In this document: piece after piece, positions 6,411-8,658 of the stretch
Layout of the letters: each line of letters begins with the position of its first letter
Numbering within the stretch: the stretch's first letter is position 1
Notes under the pieces: generated by a model
Told to the model about the DNA's origin: nothing
The model's database searches: none
The model's input: only the letters and a program-made list of their open reading frames with translations
Made by a program: the position numbers and the translations under genes
Source of the DNA: Bacteroidales bacterium
GTDB lineage: Bacteria > Bacteroidota > Bacteroidia > Bacteroidales > Paludibacteraceae
Assembly: GCA_900769035.1 (NCBI GenBank)
Contig: CAAGFD010000286.1
Coordinates: 1 to 8,658 of the forward strand
Direction: 5' to 3'
Length of the DNA: 8,658 bases

Positions 6411-8658
6411 TTTCGTTATTTATTCTCTTAGTAATATATTTATTGAAGTGATTCGTTTTTGAATATAATCTAAACAACCAAGGCTGTAAAGCATATGCAA
6501 TTATAACAGTAGATAGCATTCCGATTAAAGTACTAATACCAATACTATGTATAGCCGGATGTTTTGCGAATAATAGAGACCCAAGTACAGTAACCAGAAC
6601 TAATGCCGACAGAAATATTGCTGTTTTATGACATAGCAACAAAGCATCTTCTTTCCCTCTTGCATTAGCTAATAAACCATCCATAATAAAGATACTATAA
6701 TCTACCCCGATACCAAAGATAAATGTGGAAATAACAATATTAATCAAATTAAATTGAATACTGAAAATTCCCATAATTCCTTGTACTATAAACCAACTCA
6801 AAAACATCGGTAAAAATGCAAGGATAGACAACATAATATTCTTATATGTAAGTAATAATACTACAAATACGAATAAAGAAGAGATACCTAACACTAAGTT
6901 GAAATCATCATGAATTATTTTTACCAACCCATTTGTATAATAAAATGGATCAACAACCACGGCATGAGGCGTGGAAGCAATACAATTATTAACTGTTTCC
7001 TTATTCTCTTTCGGCATTAAAACTGAAGTAAATACAAGAAAGTTATCATTAACTTTTTCTACAATATTACTGCTTAAACTTTCAGGTAAAATTCCATCTT
7101 CAAATAAAGAAGCTGGTTCGTATTCTGTTTCTAATAGTGTCTCAAATTGATCAAATAAACCGGGTTTAAAACCGACATGTTCTGCTGCATAATTTATATC
7201 TTTCATCACTTTCGCAACCCTTGATTCATTCCAATATACATGCCAAGCCTCGATTCTATCTTCCTGCTCTTGAATAGGGACGAACATCTGTGACAAATTA
7301 GAATATGATGTGCAAATTTTATTTTTAACCATCATTTTCAAGCTATCTTGTACAAATCGATTATAATACAAAGCACTATCCAAAGTAGAAGCTGTAGATG
7401 CATAATATACAGAAGACAAACCATTGTTTATTTTATCAGAGTATAATTTCTGAGATTCTAATACTTTTTTCTCGTGATAACCAATATTCTTCAAATCAAA
7501 ATCAAACGATACTAAAGTGGAAGTGTAAAAAGACAAGCATGCAATAACACATATTAAAGCGACAACCCACTTCTTATTATCCAAACGATAAGAATTAATT
7601 CTATCTAAAACAGCAAATGCTCTCTTTGATTTTACATTACTATTTGGTTTAAAGAATAAAGGTAAGAAAATTAATGCAAAAACAGTAGTACCCAATAAAG
7701 CAAAGGAGGCAAAGATACCGAAATCTTTCAATAATGAAGATTGAGTAAATATCAACCCCACAAACGCACCTATAGTTGTTATACAGCTTACTGACACAGG
7801 CACAGCTTGATCTTCTATAACACGAATAGGATCGTTTACATACTTATAATGCGTAATTACATGTAAAATATAACTGAGAGCTACACCCAAAACAATTGCC
7901 CCGATACCGAGGGCTAACATCGACATAGTACCCTGTATCCAATAGACACATGCAAGAGAGAAGAAAAGACCGTAAATAATAGGTGCAAGTAATAAAAGAA
8001 GTGTATTTTTATTTTTAAAACACAATAAAATAAAAGTACAAATAACTAACAAAGAAATACCTACAGAATACCACAAATCTTTCTTAATCTGGCGAGAATT
8101 GAACACACTTTGTACGGGAGCACCATGAAAATAAACCTCTATATCCGGATGTTTCTCTTTAAATTCTTTAGATACTTTTTCGATTAATTTCACCAAACCG
8201 GTACCTGCCTTAGAATCCAAAGAATGAATATTTGGTGAAATGAAAGCAAGAGCTACCGTTGTATCAGGAGAGAAGAAATGGTTGTTTATTATAGAAAACC
8301 CATTATTATTTAGTTGAAAGGAAGAATCAGATAAAAATGCATATCTCAATCCAATAGGATCTAATTGAATCAAATCGATTAAATCAGTCCTACCCTCTTC
8401 AAATAACAATTCATAATTTTTCTGCATTCTCTCTTCTATATTCTGTGGTTGAATTAAAGAATCAAATTTTTCATATAAATTGACATCGACCCAATTTGGA
8501 ATGTGAGATAATAGATAATCCAATCCATTAAACATTAAGTCATCTTCAAACTTATATAAAATATTTTCTATATAATGATACGAAGAATCTTTTACCAATA
8601 ACGTATCAACAAATTCATCACAAAAATCCGACAAAGAATCAAACGATATATGTCGATT
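6403..8658 (-). CDS. RND/MMPL-family lipid exporter (5' end outside window)
   Basis: This is an inner-membrane exporter of the MMPL branch of the RND superfamily, expected to move a lipid or polyene product outward using the proton gradient. The frame is open through the right edge, giving 751 visible residues. The first transmembrane helix and the start codon are missing, probably a few tens of residues. The visible order is a large periplasmic loop, five helices (about residues 196-336), a helix at 364-383, a second loop, then five helices (about 586-726): 11 of the usual 12. The second half carries the intact GIGVDYSIF motif (Asp at 653 of the visible chain, bases 6702-6700). The matching position in the first half reads GVALSYILH, with Ser for Asp (bases 7875-7873). 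The TGA at 6405-6403 overlaps the next gene's start by 8 bp. A LolA-like carrier three genes downstream fits a joint export route. A TTG at 8634-8632 is not credible as a start. Confidence 0.88.
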   Translation of the reverse strand, partial: NRHISFDSLSDFCDEFVDTLLVKDSSYHYIENILYKFEDDLMFNGLDYLLSHIPNWVDVNLYEKFDSLIQPQNIEERMQKNYELLFEEGRTDLIDLIQLDPIGLRYAFLSDSSFQLNNNGFSIINNHFFSPDTTVALAFISPNIHSLDSKAGTGLVKLIEKVSKEFKEKHPDIEVYFHGAPVQSVFNSRQIKKDLWYSVGISLLVICTFILLCFKNKNTLLLLLAPIIYGLFFSLACVYWIQGTMSMLALGIGAIVLGVALSYILHVITHYKYVNDPIRVIEDQAVPVSVSCITTIGAFVGLIFTQSSLLKDFGIFASFALLGTTVFALIFLPLFFKPNSNVKSKRAFAVLDRINSYRLDNKKWVVALICVIACLSFYTSTLVSFDFDLKNIGYHEKKVLESQKLYSDKINNGLSSVYYASTASTLDSALYYNRFVQDSLKMMVKNKICTSYSNLSQMFVPIQEQEDRIEAWHVYWNESRVAKVMKDINYAAEHVGFKPGLFDQFETLLETEYEPASLFEDGILPESLSSNIVEKVNDNFLVFTSVLMPKENKETVNNCIASTPHAVVVDPFYYTNGLVKIIHDDFNLVLGISSLFVFVVLLLTYKNIMLSILAFLPMFLSWFIVQGIMGIFSIQFNLINIVISTFIFGIGVDYSIFIMDGLLANARGKEDALLLCHKTAIFLSALVLVTVLGSLLFAKHPAIHSIGISTLIGMLSTVIIAYALQPWLFRLYSKTNHFNKYITKRINNENV

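Noticed and set aside
8632..8634. TTG codon as the start of the MMPL gene
   Set aside because: The frame stays open to the window edge and the first transmembrane helix is missing, so the gene must begin outside the window.

Overview
The window is an AT-rich stretch of a Bacteroidota chromosome, most likely Bacteroidales. The evidence is threefold: TAnnTTTG promoter -7 boxes (TACCTTTG and TATCTTTG), an almost complete lack of Shine-Dalgarno sequences, and panC, panD, lptB and nucleoside-permease sequences of the kind I know from that group. I cannot name the genus. Apart from the last codons of a + strand gene at the left edge, every gene lies on the - strand, so transcription runs right to left.

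The left half (about 1-3550) is housekeeping. A convergent + strand gene ends at 109 and shares a bidirectional hairpin terminator (108-139) with panD. Then, in order of increasing coordinate, come panD, panC, lptB and a NupG-type nucleoside/H+ symporter. Two promoter-like signals can be seen: one in front of panC, driving panC-panD (beta-alanine and pantothenate supply for CoA and ACP), and one in front of the permease, driving permease-lptB and perhaps reading on into panCD. A 23-bp imperfect palindrome lies over the expected start of the permease transcript and looks like an operator.

The right half (about 3562-8658) is a tightly packed four-gene run. In transcription order these are an RND/MMPL lipid exporter (its 5' end is outside the window), an FAD-dependent CrtI/RetSat-like oxidoreductase overlapping it by 8 bp, a FabG-like ketoreductase, and a LolA-like periplasmic carrier with a signal peptide. 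A polyene-type ketoreductase, an MMPL exporter and a LolA-like protein together are typical of aryl-polyene/flexirubin-type pigment clusters. I infer that this is the downstream end of such a cluster, with the ketosynthases, ACPs, dehydratases, ligase and acyltransferase expected beyond 8658. The model is that FabG helps build the chain, the FAD enzyme may change its unsaturation, and MMPL plus LolA move the lipid-like product from the inner to the outer membrane.

I found no RNA genes, insertion sequences, CRISPR arrays or long repeats. The largest gap between genes is about 80 bp. The clearest oddities are the RetSat-like enzyme in this setting, the loss of the Asp of the Asp-Tyr motif in the first half of the exporter, and the operator-like palindrome at the permease promoter.
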